A stretch of 64,000 bases of DNA from Rhodanobacter sp. (GTDB taxonomy: Bacteria; Pseudomonadota; Gammaproteobacteria; Xanthomonadales; Rhodanobacteraceae). The notes beneath the pieces are model-generated. The model searched no databases, was not told the DNA's origin, and was given only the letters and a program-made list of their open reading frames with translations. Below, one piece after another: positions 7,866 through 16,257 of the stretch. The stretch lies in NCBI GenBank assembly GCA_004298505.1, contig SCRO01000056.1:177418-241417 (forward strand), read 5' to 3'. How positions within the stretch are numbered: the stretch's first letter is position 1; each line of letters starts with the position of its first letter. The position numbers and the translations under genes are program-made.

Positions 7866-8384
7866 GGCAGTGCGTTCGATGTGATGGCTTTTCATGTCGA
7901 TCGACACGAAAAGCACGCGCTTAAACTGCCGGACCGGCTTGTCGCAGCGCCGGCACTGACAGTACATGACGCGGCGAATCGGAACCAACCGCGTCGCTTC
8001 GAACTGACCATGCGCATGATGCAGGGCATGATCAACGGACGACGTTTCGATGGCACCCATGTTGCGGACGACGAGATCGTCGATCTGAACAGCGTCGAGG
8101 TGTGGGAGTTCGACAACCGGAGCATGCTGCCCCACCCGATGCATGTGCACGGCTTGCAGTTCCTGGTTCTGCAACGCAGCCAGGCCAGGGGTTCGATGGG
8201 CTGGGGCGGTCTCGACGAAGGGCATGTGGACGAAGGCTGGCATGACACCGTGTTGGTGATGCCCGGCGAGCGGGTGCGAATCCTGCTGGCGTTCCGGGAT
8301 TACAGCGGACTCTATCTCTATCACTGCCACAATCTGGAACACGAGGACAACGGCATGATGCGCTATTACAAAGTCAACGTGTGA
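7866..8384 (+). pseudogene. copA: Multicopper oxidase (CopA-like), C-terminal remnant
   Basis: The last ~170 residues of a periplasmic multicopper oxidase. Copper ligands of the third cupredoxin domain are visible: HPMHVHGLQF, then YHCHNLEHEDNGMM at the end. The N-terminal domains and Tat signal are missing and the frame begins directly at the border of the MITE-like element. An internal ATG at 7884 exists, but a lone third domain would lack half of the trinuclear centre and be inactive. Hence a pseudogene. Confidence 0.85.
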
Positions 8385-8534
8385 CGGGCTGCAGCCTGCC
8401 TCGCGCAAGATCGAGAAATCCTGCAATCAACCATCAAACAGAAGCATAGGTCGATTTGACCGGATCTTGATCGCCAATCATGTAGTACGGAGATCAACCA
8501 AGCCGCGAAGGCGGTTCCTGTAGGGAGAGTCGAG

Positions 8535-8660
8535 ATGAACAGCGGAATGAGTGGTATGGGTGGCATGGGCATGTGGGGCATGGGCCTGGGATGGATCTTG
8601 ATCATCATCCTGGTGGTCCTGGCCATCGCCGCACTGTGGAAATATCTGCGCCGTAAATGA
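8535..8660 (+). CDS. Met/Gly-rich single-span membrane peptide
   Basis: Peptide of 41 residues with a good GGGAGAG ribosome site about eight bases before the ATG. The N-terminus is built from MSGMGGMGMWGMG-type repeats, followed by one hydrophobic helix (WILIIILVVLAIAALW) and a basic tail YLRRK. Similar Met-rich, single-span peptides occur beside copper-resistance genes, and methionines favour Cu(I). It is intact although its neighbours are decayed. Confidence 0.65.
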   Translation: MNSGMSGMGGMGMWGMGLGWILIIILVVLAIAALWKYLRRK

Positions 8661-8734
8661 AAAATTCATCGCAGCTTACCGGGAAAGGCAGCCTTGTCGG
8701 GCACGGGGTTCACGGCGCTGTGAAGCGTACGCCG

Positions 8735-9091
8735 CGCGGTGTACGCGAGAGTGTCCTCCCCAGCGGGACCGGTTGGGTTTCGGTGGACCGGCACACGCTG
8801 GAAACCCGATTCCCCCAGGTTTTCGCCATCGGCAACATCGTTTCCATCCTGCTGAGGCTCGGCAAACCGCTGCCGAAGGTCGGCGTGTTTGCCCATGGTG
8901 AAGCGGAGGTCGTCGCCAAGAACATCGCCTCACGCACCCTGGGCCGGGACTCGTCCGAACGATTCGATGGGCACGGTGCCTGCTTCGTCGAAGCTGTCCA
9001 CGGGCAGGGGCAGGCGGGTTATGGCGGCGGTGATTTGTATGCCGAGCCGATGCCCAGGGTGAAGCACGGCGCTGGCATTTCGCCGAGGTGC
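8735..9091 (+). pseudogene. Sulfide:quinone oxidoreductase-like flavoprotein remnant
   Basis: Fragment of about 120 codons from the C-terminal half of an SQR/NDH-2-type FAD enzyme: VDRHTLETRFPQVFAIGNIV (the usual AIGD is AIGN here), then GKPLPKVGVFAHGEAEVVAK and FDGHGACFVEAVHGQGQAGY. The FAD-binding N-terminus is missing and the frame runs into unrelated sequence after about 9091. No functional protein is expected. It was probably deleted along with the copper locus to its left. Confidence 0.75.
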
Positions 9092-9270
9092 TGCTGGTGT
9101 CGCACTTCACTGTTGAATCCACCGCTCCACATCAAGGTATCGCAGCTCATTATAAGTGGCGTTGATTCAAGATCCGGAAAGTCCGTAGTATGCATGTGTG
9201 CCACACAGACGGCGATGTTGCCGTTGGCACGGCGGTACCGATCAGCGTTGCGCAAAGGCAGGTAATCACC

Positions 9271-9633
9271 ATGAGTGCATTACAACAGTATGGTTTGCTG
9301 CTCGCCCTGATCTGCGGTGTGATCGGACTGGTCCTGATCCTCTTTGCCCTCGCTCGCGCCATCGGCCGCACGCAACAGGAACCCGGCAAGAACGTTCCCG
9401 CTACCGCGGGGATGCCTTCGCGAGATCCTGTCTGGGTGCGCTACCACGCACGCTATTACGGCTACGCTCTGTTGTTCCTGGCGTTCGACATGGAAATGGC
9501 CTTCATGTATCCATGGGCCGTGGTATACCGGCAGACAGGGCTGGTCGCTCTGCTGGACATGGGTGTTTTTCTGGCCATCCTGTTCCTCGGTCTTCTGTAT
9601 GGTTGGAGCCAGGGTGCGTTCCGGAGACAATAG
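9271..9633 (+). CDS. nuoA: Complex I subunit A (NuoA-like)
   Basis: Three-helix membrane protein of 120 residues, first gene of the complex I-like operon. The family hallmark is present: [24 protein letters not shown], with the conserved acidic pair in FDMEMAF. An AGG-containing site precedes the ATG at 9271. In complex I this subunit lines the quinone cavity with NuoH. The adjoining gene starts one base after the stop, indicating tight coupling. The acidic residues suggest the quinone/proton junction is retained although the peripheral arm is incomplete. Confidence 0.92.
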   Translation: MSALQQYGLLLALICGVIGLVLILFALARAIGRTQQEPGKNVPATAGMPSRDPVWVRYHARYYGYALLFLAFDMEMAFMYPWAVVYRQTGLVALLDMGVFLAILFLGLLYGWSQGAFRRQ

Positions 9634-9634
9634 G

Positions 9635-10159
9635 ATGAACGGGAGTGCCGGTGCGCGCGCAGGGAAACCTTCCTGGCTGCGAAGCCTGGTAGCCATGGGT
9701 GCGCTACGCGACTTGCGTGCACTCGTCGTGCCGGGGCCGGAAGTGGCCCGCGCCCGCGGCCTGGATCTCGACGCTGTAGGGCTGCGGATAGCCGCTACCC
9801 CGCGTCACGCCAACGTATTGTTGCTGGTCGGTCGCATACCTCCTGAATTGGCCGATGCAGCGGTCGTGCTGTATGCGCAGATGATGCGTCCGCGCGCGGT
9901 ATTCGCACTCGGCAGCAGCGAGTTTTCGTCATTGCCTGTCGATGTAACCACCCCTCTTTCACAGCATGATCTTGTCGGCGGCGTGCGCCGGCTGCGGACA
10001 GTCCTGGCACAGGGCGTATTCCGAGCCGCGGTAGCGGATTTCAGCGCGCCGGTACTCAAGGCGCGCACCGAATACACCTGTCCGATGCATCCGGAGGTTG
10101 TCCAGAATGAACCGGGCTCGTGTCCCAAGTGCGGCATGGCCCTGGTGTTGCAGGGGTGA
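9635..10159 (+). CDS. NuoB-like protein fused to heavy-metal-binding domain
   Basis: Protein of 174 residues. Residues 25-130 look like the NuoB/small-hydrogenase fold stripped of its cluster ligands: [20 protein letters not shown] matches the RHADVLLVTG strand of NuoB, but the CC...C...C residues for cluster N2 are absent. The C-terminus (147-171) is a heavy-metal-binding domain (HMBD type), [11 protein letters not shown] then [10 protein letters not shown]. The only cysteines are Cys149, Cys163 and Cys166. Such domains usually occur on copper ATPases and CusB-like adaptors. It lies between nuoA and the D-like gene with a 4-base overlap, so it appears to be a real operon member. A metal-sensing or metal-capping role is inferred. 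Confidence 0.8.
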   Translation: MNGSAGARAGKPSWLRSLVAMGALRDLRALVVPGPEVARARGLDLDAVGLRIAATPRHANVLLLVGRIPPELADAAVVLYAQMMRPRAVFALGSSEFSSLPVDVTTPLSQHDLVGGVRRLRTVLAQGVFRAAVADFSAPVLKARTEYTCPMHPEVVQNEPGSCPKCGMALVLQG

Positions 10160-11232
10160 CAGTCGAGCATGCACATGCCGGACACGCGCAGGCGCAGGCG
10201 CAGCATGGCGACATGCCGTTCATGTCCATGGTTGACGTCACGAAGGATTTGCCGCGCAGCCGGGATGGCCTGCCGATGGAGTGGGTCGAGGTACCGTTCG
10301 GCCCCATGTTCCCAGGCCTTCCCGGCGGTCTGCTGTTGACCCTGACGCTCGACGGCGATGCCGTGGCCAAGACACGGGTAAGATCGGTAGTCGGCGGGGG
10401 CGGGGTGTTGCCGACAGCCGGCCTTGACGCAACCAGTTTCATTGCGCATCTGGGTGCGATGGATCCCCTCGCTCCCGTGGCCTACCGCTTGCTGGCCTGC
10501 CGGGCACTGGAGGCTGCAGCAGGACAGGTTCCCGATGAAGAAATAAGGCGCCGGCGCATTGCCGTGCTGGAGCGGGAACGCATCGCCAGCCACCTGGGTT
10601 GGCTGGCGATGCTGGGACTGCAGACTGGATTTGCGTGGCTCGAACGTCACGCGACCCGGATGCAGCTCGAATGCCTGCGCGCCGACTTGCCGCGCATTCT
10701 GCAGCTTCGCTCGACCATACAAGCGTTGACGGCCCGGTTGGTACGCACCCCACTGCTGCGCTCCCGGCTGCACGGCAGCGGCATCGTCAGGCCGTCATCC
10801 GACCTGCGGGGGCCAGTGGCGCGCGCGGCTGGCATGCGGTGTGACGCGCGCATTGATGATGAGACATATGCCGCGCTGGCCTTCGAGATGACGGAGCGCC
10901 AAGGTGGGGATGCCTTCGATCGCCTGCACATCCGGCTGGGCGAAATGCAGCAAAGCCTTGCGCTCATTCAGTCGGTCGGCGGCTTCGCTGAGCCTGCGTC
11001 AACGGTCGTCGGTTCCGCCTCGGGTGCGGGGCATGCCTCGCTGGAAACGCCACGCGGCGAAGCGCAATTGCACCTGGTCCTGGAAAGCGGCCGGGTGGTT
11101 CAGGCGCAGCTGGACACGCCAACCACGCACCACATGAAATTGCTGCCGGATCTGCTGGACCAGCAGGAACTGGGTGATGCGCTGACCACGGTCTGTTCTC
11201 TGGATCTGTCGCCGTGGGAGGTCGCGGCATGA
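10156..11232 (+). CDS. NuoD/hydrogenase large-subunit-like protein without metal ligands
   Basis: Protein of 358 residues from a GTG at 10156 (GTGA overlap). The N-terminus is His/Gln-rich ([15 protein letters not shown]). The core matches the NuoD/HycE family: [20 protein letters not shown] near 140, an arginine-rich helix, and [16 protein letters not shown] near residue 260. The CxxC pairs that hold Ni-Fe in hydrogenases are absent, and the C-terminal family motif (DPxxxxxDR) is replaced by [11 protein letters not shown]. The Fe-S partner B is also ligand-free, so no electron path is evident. An ATG at 10120 in the same frame would lengthen it by 12 residues. Confidence 0.8.
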   Translation: MTVEHAHAGHAQAQAQHGDMPFMSMVDVTKDLPRSRDGLPMEWVEVPFGPMFPGLPGGLLLTLTLDGDAVAKTRVRSVVGGGGVLPTAGLDATSFIAHLGAMDPLAPVAYRLLACRALEAAAGQVPDEEIRRRRIAVLERERIASHLGWLAMLGLQTGFAWLERHATRMQLECLRADLPRILQLRSTIQALTARLVRTPLLRSRLHGSGIVRPSSDLRGPVARAAGMRCDARIDDETYAALAFEMTERQGGDAFDRLHIRLGEMQQSLALIQSVGGFAEPASTVVGSASGAGHASLETPRGEAQLHLVLESGRVVQAQLDTPTTHHMKLLPDLLDQQELGDALTTVCSLDLSPWEVAA

Positions 11233-12125
11233 ATACGCTGGTGATCGTGTTGTCCCTGCTGGCGGGGGCATATCTGGTCGCCGTCCTGGAGGCCTGGCTG
11301 GCAACCGGTCGATTCCGGCTGGCGGCCCCGGCCTGGGCTGCCGTGGCGCTGCTGGGTCGGGAATCCATCGTCCCGCGCACGCCGGACCGTATCTTCTTTG
11401 AAACCGCGCCGGTCCTGCTGCTGGTTGTCGCACTGCTCGTTTCCGCCGTGCTGCCATTGTCCCCGGGGCTGATCATTGCCGATATGACCACCGGTGCGCT
11501 GTTTGTCAATGCGGTGCTGGCCTACGTGCCGGTAGCCCTGCTGATGGCCGGTTGGGGGCCGAACGGTGGTTATGCGCTGGTGGGTGGCTGGCGATTCCTG
11601 GGACAGACGATCGCCTATTCCATGCTCATCGTGATGCCGATCACGGCGGTCGCCATGCGCGCCGAGTCATTACTCACCACGGCGGTCGTCACCTCGCAAG
11701 GTGCGGTGTGGAACATCGTCTATCAGCCCCTGGGTTTCGTGCTGTTCTTCACTGCCGCCATGGCCGTGTCTTTTCTTCCGCCATTCGACCTGCCCACTGC
11801 TGGCGGGGAGCTGGCAGGTGGCGTGGAGGCCGAATACACCGGCGTACGTCTAGGCGTGTTCCGGTTGGGTCGGATGGTGCTGGTCGTCTCGCTGGCGGCG
11901 GTCACGACGGTGTTCTATCTGGGCGGCTGGATGGGGCCGGTTCTGCCGCCATGGGCCTGGAGCGCCATCAAGATCCTCGCCGTCAGCAGCACGATGTTGC
12001 TGACGGGGCACTACCTGCCGCGCATTCGTGAGGCGCACCTCCTGGCCTGGTGCTGGAAGCTGGGCATCCCGCTGGCGCTGCTCAACATTTTCATCGTCGG
12101 CGTCATGGTATTGATATGGCCATGA
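11229..12125 (+). CDS. nuoH: Complex I subunit H (NuoH-like)
   Basis: Membrane protein of 298 residues with about eight helices. Conserved are GWGPNGGYALVGGWRFLGQT near residue 107 and the acidic loop PFDLPTAGGELAGGVEAEYT near 187. Differences from standard NuoH: the early RIGPNRVG loop that shapes the quinone entry is missing, and the SYE of the fifth helix reads AYS, so that glutamate is lost. The quinone site may therefore be altered. Start overlaps the upstream stop (ATGA). Confidence 0.9.
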   Translation: MNTLVIVLSLLAGAYLVAVLEAWLATGRFRLAAPAWAAVALLGRESIVPRTPDRIFFETAPVLLLVVALLVSAVLPLSPGLIIADMTTGALFVNAVLAYVPVALLMAGWGPNGGYALVGGWRFLGQTIAYSMLIVMPITAVAMRAESLLTTAVVTSQGAVWNIVYQPLGFVLFFTAAMAVSFLPPFDLPTAGGELAGGVEAEYTGVRLGVFRLGRMVLVVSLAAVTTVFYLGGWMGPVLPPWAWSAIKILAVSSTMLLTGHYLPRIREAHLLAWCWKLGIPLALLNIFIVGVMVLIWP

Positions 12126-12643
12126 TCTCACTGCAGACCGTATTCATCGCCTTTTTTGGCATCGCCACCATTGGTTTTGGCATTTTGGTATTTCGCACCT
12201 CGTCGATGGTGCGCTCGGCGCTGGCACTGCTGTTTTCGCAGACCGCCCTTGGCGCCATGTTCCTGGCCATGCAGGCAGAGTTTCTCGGCGTGTTGCAGAT
12301 CATGATGATGGCCACGGAGATGAGCATCATGGCCATCTTCATGGTGATGTTCATGATGGATCCGGGTGGGCTCGGGGCAATGGAAATGTCCCACCAGAAG
12401 CGCCTGTCCATCTTGGCGGGCGTGGTGGGCGCGCTGGCTACTGCCGGCATTGCCCTGTTCACGCCATGGGGCGTGGTCGTGAATGTCGCCCCGCCCGCAG
12501 CGGAGCAGATCCGCGCGCTGGGCACCGAACTGCTCGGCCGGTCGATGCTCATCTTCGAGACCGCCGGGGTCACCATACTTACCGCGATGATCGCCGCCAC
12601 GGCGGTGGCGCTACCCGCCTTGCAACGGAAGAGGAACGCATGA
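12122..12643 (+). CDS. nuoJ: Complex I subunit J (NuoJ-like)
   Basis: Membrane protein of 173 residues with five hydrophobic segments. QTALGAMFLAMQAEFLGVLQ and the following Met-rich helix (MMMATEMSIMAIFMVMFMMD) match the NuoJ region around the pi-bulge in helix 3. The ATG at 12122 overlaps the nuoH stop in the same ATGA style as the other genes; an in-frame ATG at 12116 is an alternative. It stacks between NuoH and NuoK/N in the membrane arm. Confidence 0.87.
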   Translation: MISLQTVFIAFFGIATIGFGILVFRTSSMVRSALALLFSQTALGAMFLAMQAEFLGVLQIMMMATEMSIMAIFMVMFMMDPGGLGAMEMSHQKRLSILAGVVGALATAGIALFTPWGVVVNVAPPAAEQIRALGTELLGRSMLIFETAGVTILTAMIAATAVALPALQRKRNA

Positions 12644-12951
12644 GCCCGGACCTGCTGTTGGCCCTGTTCACCGGCGCTGCGCTTTTTGGCGTGGGGATCT
12701 ATGGTGCCCTGTCGCAGACCAACCTGGTCATGATCATGATGGGGGTGGAACTGATTCTCGCCGGTGCATTGGTCAATCTGGTGGCCTTCTGGCGTTTCCT
12801 GCATCCGGATAGCTACGCCGGACAGATGTTTGTACTCATTGTGATGACAGTGATGGCACTGGAAATGGCGGTCGGCTTCGGTGTGGCCATCGCGCGGTTT
12901 CGCGCACGTGGATCGGTGGAGATGGAAGAAGCCACGGAGTTGCAAGGTTGA
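12640..12951 (+). CDS. nuoK: Complex I subunit K (NuoK-like)
   Basis: Protein of 103 residues with three helices. NLVMIMMGVELILAGALVNL carries the conserved buried glutamate of NuoK helix 2. A second conserved glutamate lies in ALEMAVGFGVAIARFR of helix 3, near the usual position. Overlaps nuoJ by ATGA and the next gene by TTGA. Both glutamates on the proton axis are retained, in line with a working proton channel. Confidence 0.92.
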   Translation: MSPDLLLALFTGAALFGVGIYGALSQTNLVMIMMGVELILAGALVNLVAFWRFLHPDSYAGQMFVLIVMTVMALEMAVGFGVAIARFRARGSVEMEEATELQG

Positions 12952-14765
12952 GCCCGCTTGCCTTCGTCATGCTGGCCCCGCTGTCGGCTGCGGCCTTGAT
13001 CCTTTGCGTGCGCCGTGCATCTGCCGCACTCGCCCTGCTGGGTGTGGGCATAGGGCTGGTCGCAAGCCTGTGGCTGCTCGCCAACGCCTTCGAAGGCAGT
13101 TACCACACGCTGATTCTGCCCGGCCTGCCCGGTATGCCGCTGCGCCTGATGTCCGAGCCGCTGAATGCGATCCTGTCCGTGATGGTCGCGGTAGTGGGTA
13201 CCTTCGTGCTGGTCTATGCCGTCGGTTATATGCAAAAGGATCCCGACAAGTTCCGTTTCTTCGCCACCATGTCGTTCTTTGTTGCTGCCATGCAGACATT
13301 GGTGCTGGCCGGTGACTGGATCCTGTTGCTGGCGGCCTGGGAACTGATCGGGTTCAGCAGTTATCTGTTGATTGGCTTCTGGTACCAGCGCTCCGGCGTC
13401 AATGTGGCCGCGTCGCGCGCCTTTCTCTACACCCGAACAGCCGACCTGGGCCTGTATATCGCTGTCTTCATCCTGATCGCAGCGACCGGCAGCAGCGAAA
13501 TTGCCGCCACCTGGCCTACCGGTAGCCACGCTGCCCTCGTTGCCGGGCTTTTCCTGCTGGTGGCCGCCATGGGCAAGTCAGCACAGATTCCGTTGCACGA
13601 CTGGCTGATGCGGGCGATGGCCGGACCGACTCCGGTCTCGGCCCTGCTGCATTCGGCCACCCTGGTGGCAGCCGGCGCCATTTTGCTGATCCGTATTTCG
13701 CCCCTGCTGCCGGCGGATGCCCTGTTCGCGATCGGCGTAGTCGGCGGTGTAACCACGGTCGTCACTGGCCTCATCGCCCTGGCCGAGCATGATCTCAAGC
13801 GTCTGTTGGCGGCGTCGACCTCCAGCCAATACGGTTTGATGCTGGTGGCAGTCGGGGCAGGGGTGCCGCTGGCGGCACTTTTTCTCCTGCTTGCCCATGC
13901 GGCCATCAAGAGCTCCCTGTTTCTCGGCGCCGGAGTATTTCAGCACAGCCGTCAGTCCACGCGTCTGCAAGACGTGAAGGGCGCCGGCCGTGACCACCCG
14001 CTTGTCTTTGCCGGCTTCGCGCTGGCTGCACTGGCACTGGCGGGTATCCCGCCGCTGAGCGGTTTCTTCGCCAAGGATGCCGTGATCGCCTCCGCATTGT
14101 CTTCGAACCATGTCGTTGTACTCGGCTCGCTTGCGCTGGCCGGAACCGTACTTACCGGCGCCTACATGGCTCGTGCCCTGCGTATCCTGTGGCGCGGCGA
14201 ACGCCACCAACGGCAGGTGGCAGGATTGACCTGGATGGGTGCCGGGCTCGCCGGGCTGGCCGTGCTGGCAGCTGGCTTGAGTCTCGCTTTTCCTTCCATT
14301 GAAACTTTGCTGGGCAACCGCCTTGCCGAAAGTGCCGCAGCGCAGGTGGCGGGGTTGAGTGCGGCCGTGACTGGCCTGCTACTCGGCTGGTTCGTCGGTG
14401 GGCAACGTCTGCTCGGCCCGCTTGCACCCTGGGCGCGACGAAGTTTCGCTATCGCCGGCGGTATGGATGCATGGGTCGCGCGTCCCGCCATGGGACTGGC
14501 GAAAGCCTGCGAGCGGCTGGAGCATGCGCTGTTTTTGGGTGTCCTGGCGACGGGGCGCTTCGCGCTCGCCACGGGACGGGCGGCCCGCATCAGTGACGAA
14601 CGTGGCATCGATGGGATGATCTTTGCGCTGGTGCGAGGAACCCTGTCGATGGGCAAACGTGCCCGCACCCTGCAAAGCGGGTTGGTCCACCGTGAACTGG
14701 CAGTCACCATGGCGGGAGTTGCGCTGATTCTCGCCATGCTGATCTTGGCTGTCGTGTTGTATTGA
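12948..14765 (+). CDS. nuoL: Complex I subunit L (NuoL-like antiporter module)
   Basis: Large antiporter-type subunit of 605 residues, started by TTG at 12948 in a TTGA overlap with nuoK. The proton-path residues are kept: the glutamate in WELIGFSSYLLIGFW (about residue 130), the lysine in MGKSAQIPLHDWLMRAM (about 208), and the GPTPVSALLHSATLVAAG stretch. It is close to normal NuoL length, including a tail for the lateral helix. Similar subunits act alone with DabA or in Mrp complexes, but the neighbouring H, J, K, M and N genes argue for a complex I-like membrane arm. Confidence 0.93.
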   Translation: MSPLAFVMLAPLSAAALILCVRRASAALALLGVGIGLVASLWLLANAFEGSYHTLILPGLPGMPLRLMSEPLNAILSVMVAVVGTFVLVYAVGYMQKDPDKFRFFATMSFFVAAMQTLVLAGDWILLLAAWELIGFSSYLLIGFWYQRSGVNVAASRAFLYTRTADLGLYIAVFILIAATGSSEIAATWPTGSHAALVAGLFLLVAAMGKSAQIPLHDWLMRAMAGPTPVSALLHSATLVAAGAILLIRISPLLPADALFAIGVVGGVTTVVTGLIALAEHDLKRLLAASTSSQYGLMLVAVGAGVPLAALFLLLAHAAIKSSLFLGAGVFQHSRQSTRLQDVKGAGRDHPLVFAGFALAALALAGIPPLSGFFAKDAVIASALSSNHVVVLGSLALAGTVLTGAYMARALRILWRGERHQRQVAGLTWMGAGLAGLAVLAAGLSLAFPSIETLLGNRLAESAAAQVAGLSAAVTGLLLGWFVGGQRLLGPLAPWARRSFAIAGGMDAWVARPAMGLAKACERLEHALFLGVLATGRFALATGRAARISDERGIDGMIFALVRGTLSMGKRARTLQSGLVHRELAVTMAGVALILAMLILAVVLY

Positions 14766-14780
14766 ACAGGAGATGATTTA

Positions 14781-16250
14781 GTGCTTCCCATTGTGTCGAT
14801 GACCCTGTTTCTACCGCTCCTGGGGGCGCTTCTTGTCATGGCATCGCGCAACGCTTCCGCGCGGGTCGTTCACGGCATCGGTATTGCCACGAGTGCGCTG
14901 ACGCTGGCCGGCGCCCTGTGGATATGGTTGCGCGGTGTGCAGCCGGGGGCATTCTCCCAAGTGGAGCAGGTCGACTGGATGCCGACCATCGGCGCGGCTT
15001 ACCGGGTGGGTGTCGACGGGATCAGTCTGCCGCTGGTGCTGCTGACTGCGGTGTTGTTTCTTCTGACTTTCATTTTTTCGGCCAAGGTGAAGGATCGACC
15101 GCATGCCTACGTGATTCTGATGCTGATGCTGGAGACCGCATCAATCGGCGCTTTCGCATCGCTGGATGCGCTGCTGTTCTACGTTTTCTTCGAAGTTTCC
15201 CTGGTCTCGATGTATTTCATGATCGCCGGATGGGGTTACGAGGATCGGCAGCGAGCGGCACTGATGTTCTTCATCTATACCCTGTTGGGCAGCCTGCCGC
15301 TGCTGCTGGCCATTCTGGGCCTCTACCTGGGTAGCGACCCGCATACTTTCGACATGCGCGTGTGGATCGCCCACCCGCCGTTGACCGGTCTGGCGGCGAT
15401 GCTGGCGCTGGTCGCGATGCTGTTCACCTTCGCGGTCAAGACGCCAGTGTTTCCTTTCCATACCTGGTTGCCGGTTGCCCATGTGCAGGCGCCCGCTGCG
15501 GGGAGCGTCATCCTGGCCGGCGTCATGCTCAAGTTCGGTACCTACGGACTGGTGCGTTTCGCGCTGGAAATGACCCCGGCCGCTTTCCGTGATGCTGCAG
15601 TGGTGATCCTGGTCTTCGGCGTGTTCAGCGCGTTGTACGGCGCCTTCGCCGCACTTGCGCAAACGGATCTCAAGCGCCTCATTGCCTACACTTCTGTCAA
15701 CCACATGGGTTATGTCATTGTCGGCGTGGCTGTTGCCGCGCTGGCCACCAGTCCCGCCATCCGTGCGATAGCCCTGGATGGTGCCGTTCTGCAGATGGTC
15801 AGTCACGGGCTGGTCACCGGCGCGCTGTTCTTCCTGGTCGGCATGCTGCAGGACCGCGCGCATACCCGCGAGATGGACAGTTTCGGTGGGCTGTTGAAGT
15901 ATGTCCCGCTGCTCGGCTGGTCGTTCGTCCTGGCTGCGTTCGCCTCACTCGGTCTGCCGGGGCTCGCGCATTTTCCGGCTGAATTCCAGATCTTCCTTGC
16001 CACACTGCGCGTGGAACCCCTGGCGCTGATTGTCATTCTCGGAATCGTGGTCACTGCTGGCCTGTACCTGCGCGCTATCGGCAAGGTCTTTTTCGGCGCA
16101 CCCCGTGAGCAGTGGGCCACCATGCCCGACCTGAATCTGCGCGAAGTTCTCGTGCTGGCGCCGCTGTTGGCGTTGACTATCGCCGTAGGCGTTGCGCCGT
16201 CCTGGGTACTGGACACGGTTCACCGGACCACCGCTGCGCTACGTTTTTGA
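14781..16250 (+). CDS. nuoM: Complex I subunit M (NuoM-like antiporter module)
   Basis: Antiporter-type subunit of 489 residues from a GTG start with an AGGAGA ribosome site. It retains the key glutamate in YVFFEVSLVSMYFMI (about residue 138), the channel lysine in AVKTPVFPFHTWLP (about 228), and AQTDLKRLIAYTSVNHMGYV. The length and motifs are normal for NuoM. It lies 15 bases after nuoL and 7 bases before nuoN, all in one transcription unit. Confidence 0.94.
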   Translation: MLPIVSMTLFLPLLGALLVMASRNASARVVHGIGIATSALTLAGALWIWLRGVQPGAFSQVEQVDWMPTIGAAYRVGVDGISLPLVLLTAVLFLLTFIFSAKVKDRPHAYVILMLMLETASIGAFASLDALLFYVFFEVSLVSMYFMIAGWGYEDRQRAALMFFIYTLLGSLPLLLAILGLYLGSDPHTFDMRVWIAHPPLTGLAAMLALVAMLFTFAVKTPVFPFHTWLPVAHVQAPAAGSVILAGVMLKFGTYGLVRFALEMTPAAFRDAAVVILVFGVFSALYGAFAALAQTDLKRLIAYTSVNHMGYVIVGVAVAALATSPAIRAIALDGAVLQMVSHGLVTGALFFLVGMLQDRAHTREMDSFGGLLKYVPLLGWSFVLAAFASLGLPGLAHFPAEFQIFLATLRVEPLALIVILGIVVTAGLYLRAIGKVFFGAPREQWATMPDLNLREVLVLAPLLALTIAVGVAPSWVLDTVHRTTAALRF

Positions 16251-16257
16251 GGAGTAC

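Noticed and set aside
12948..14765. NuoL-like gene as part of a DAB bicarbonate system or Mrp antiporter
   Set aside because: No dabA or mrp genes nearby; it sits in an H-J-K-L-M-N series.
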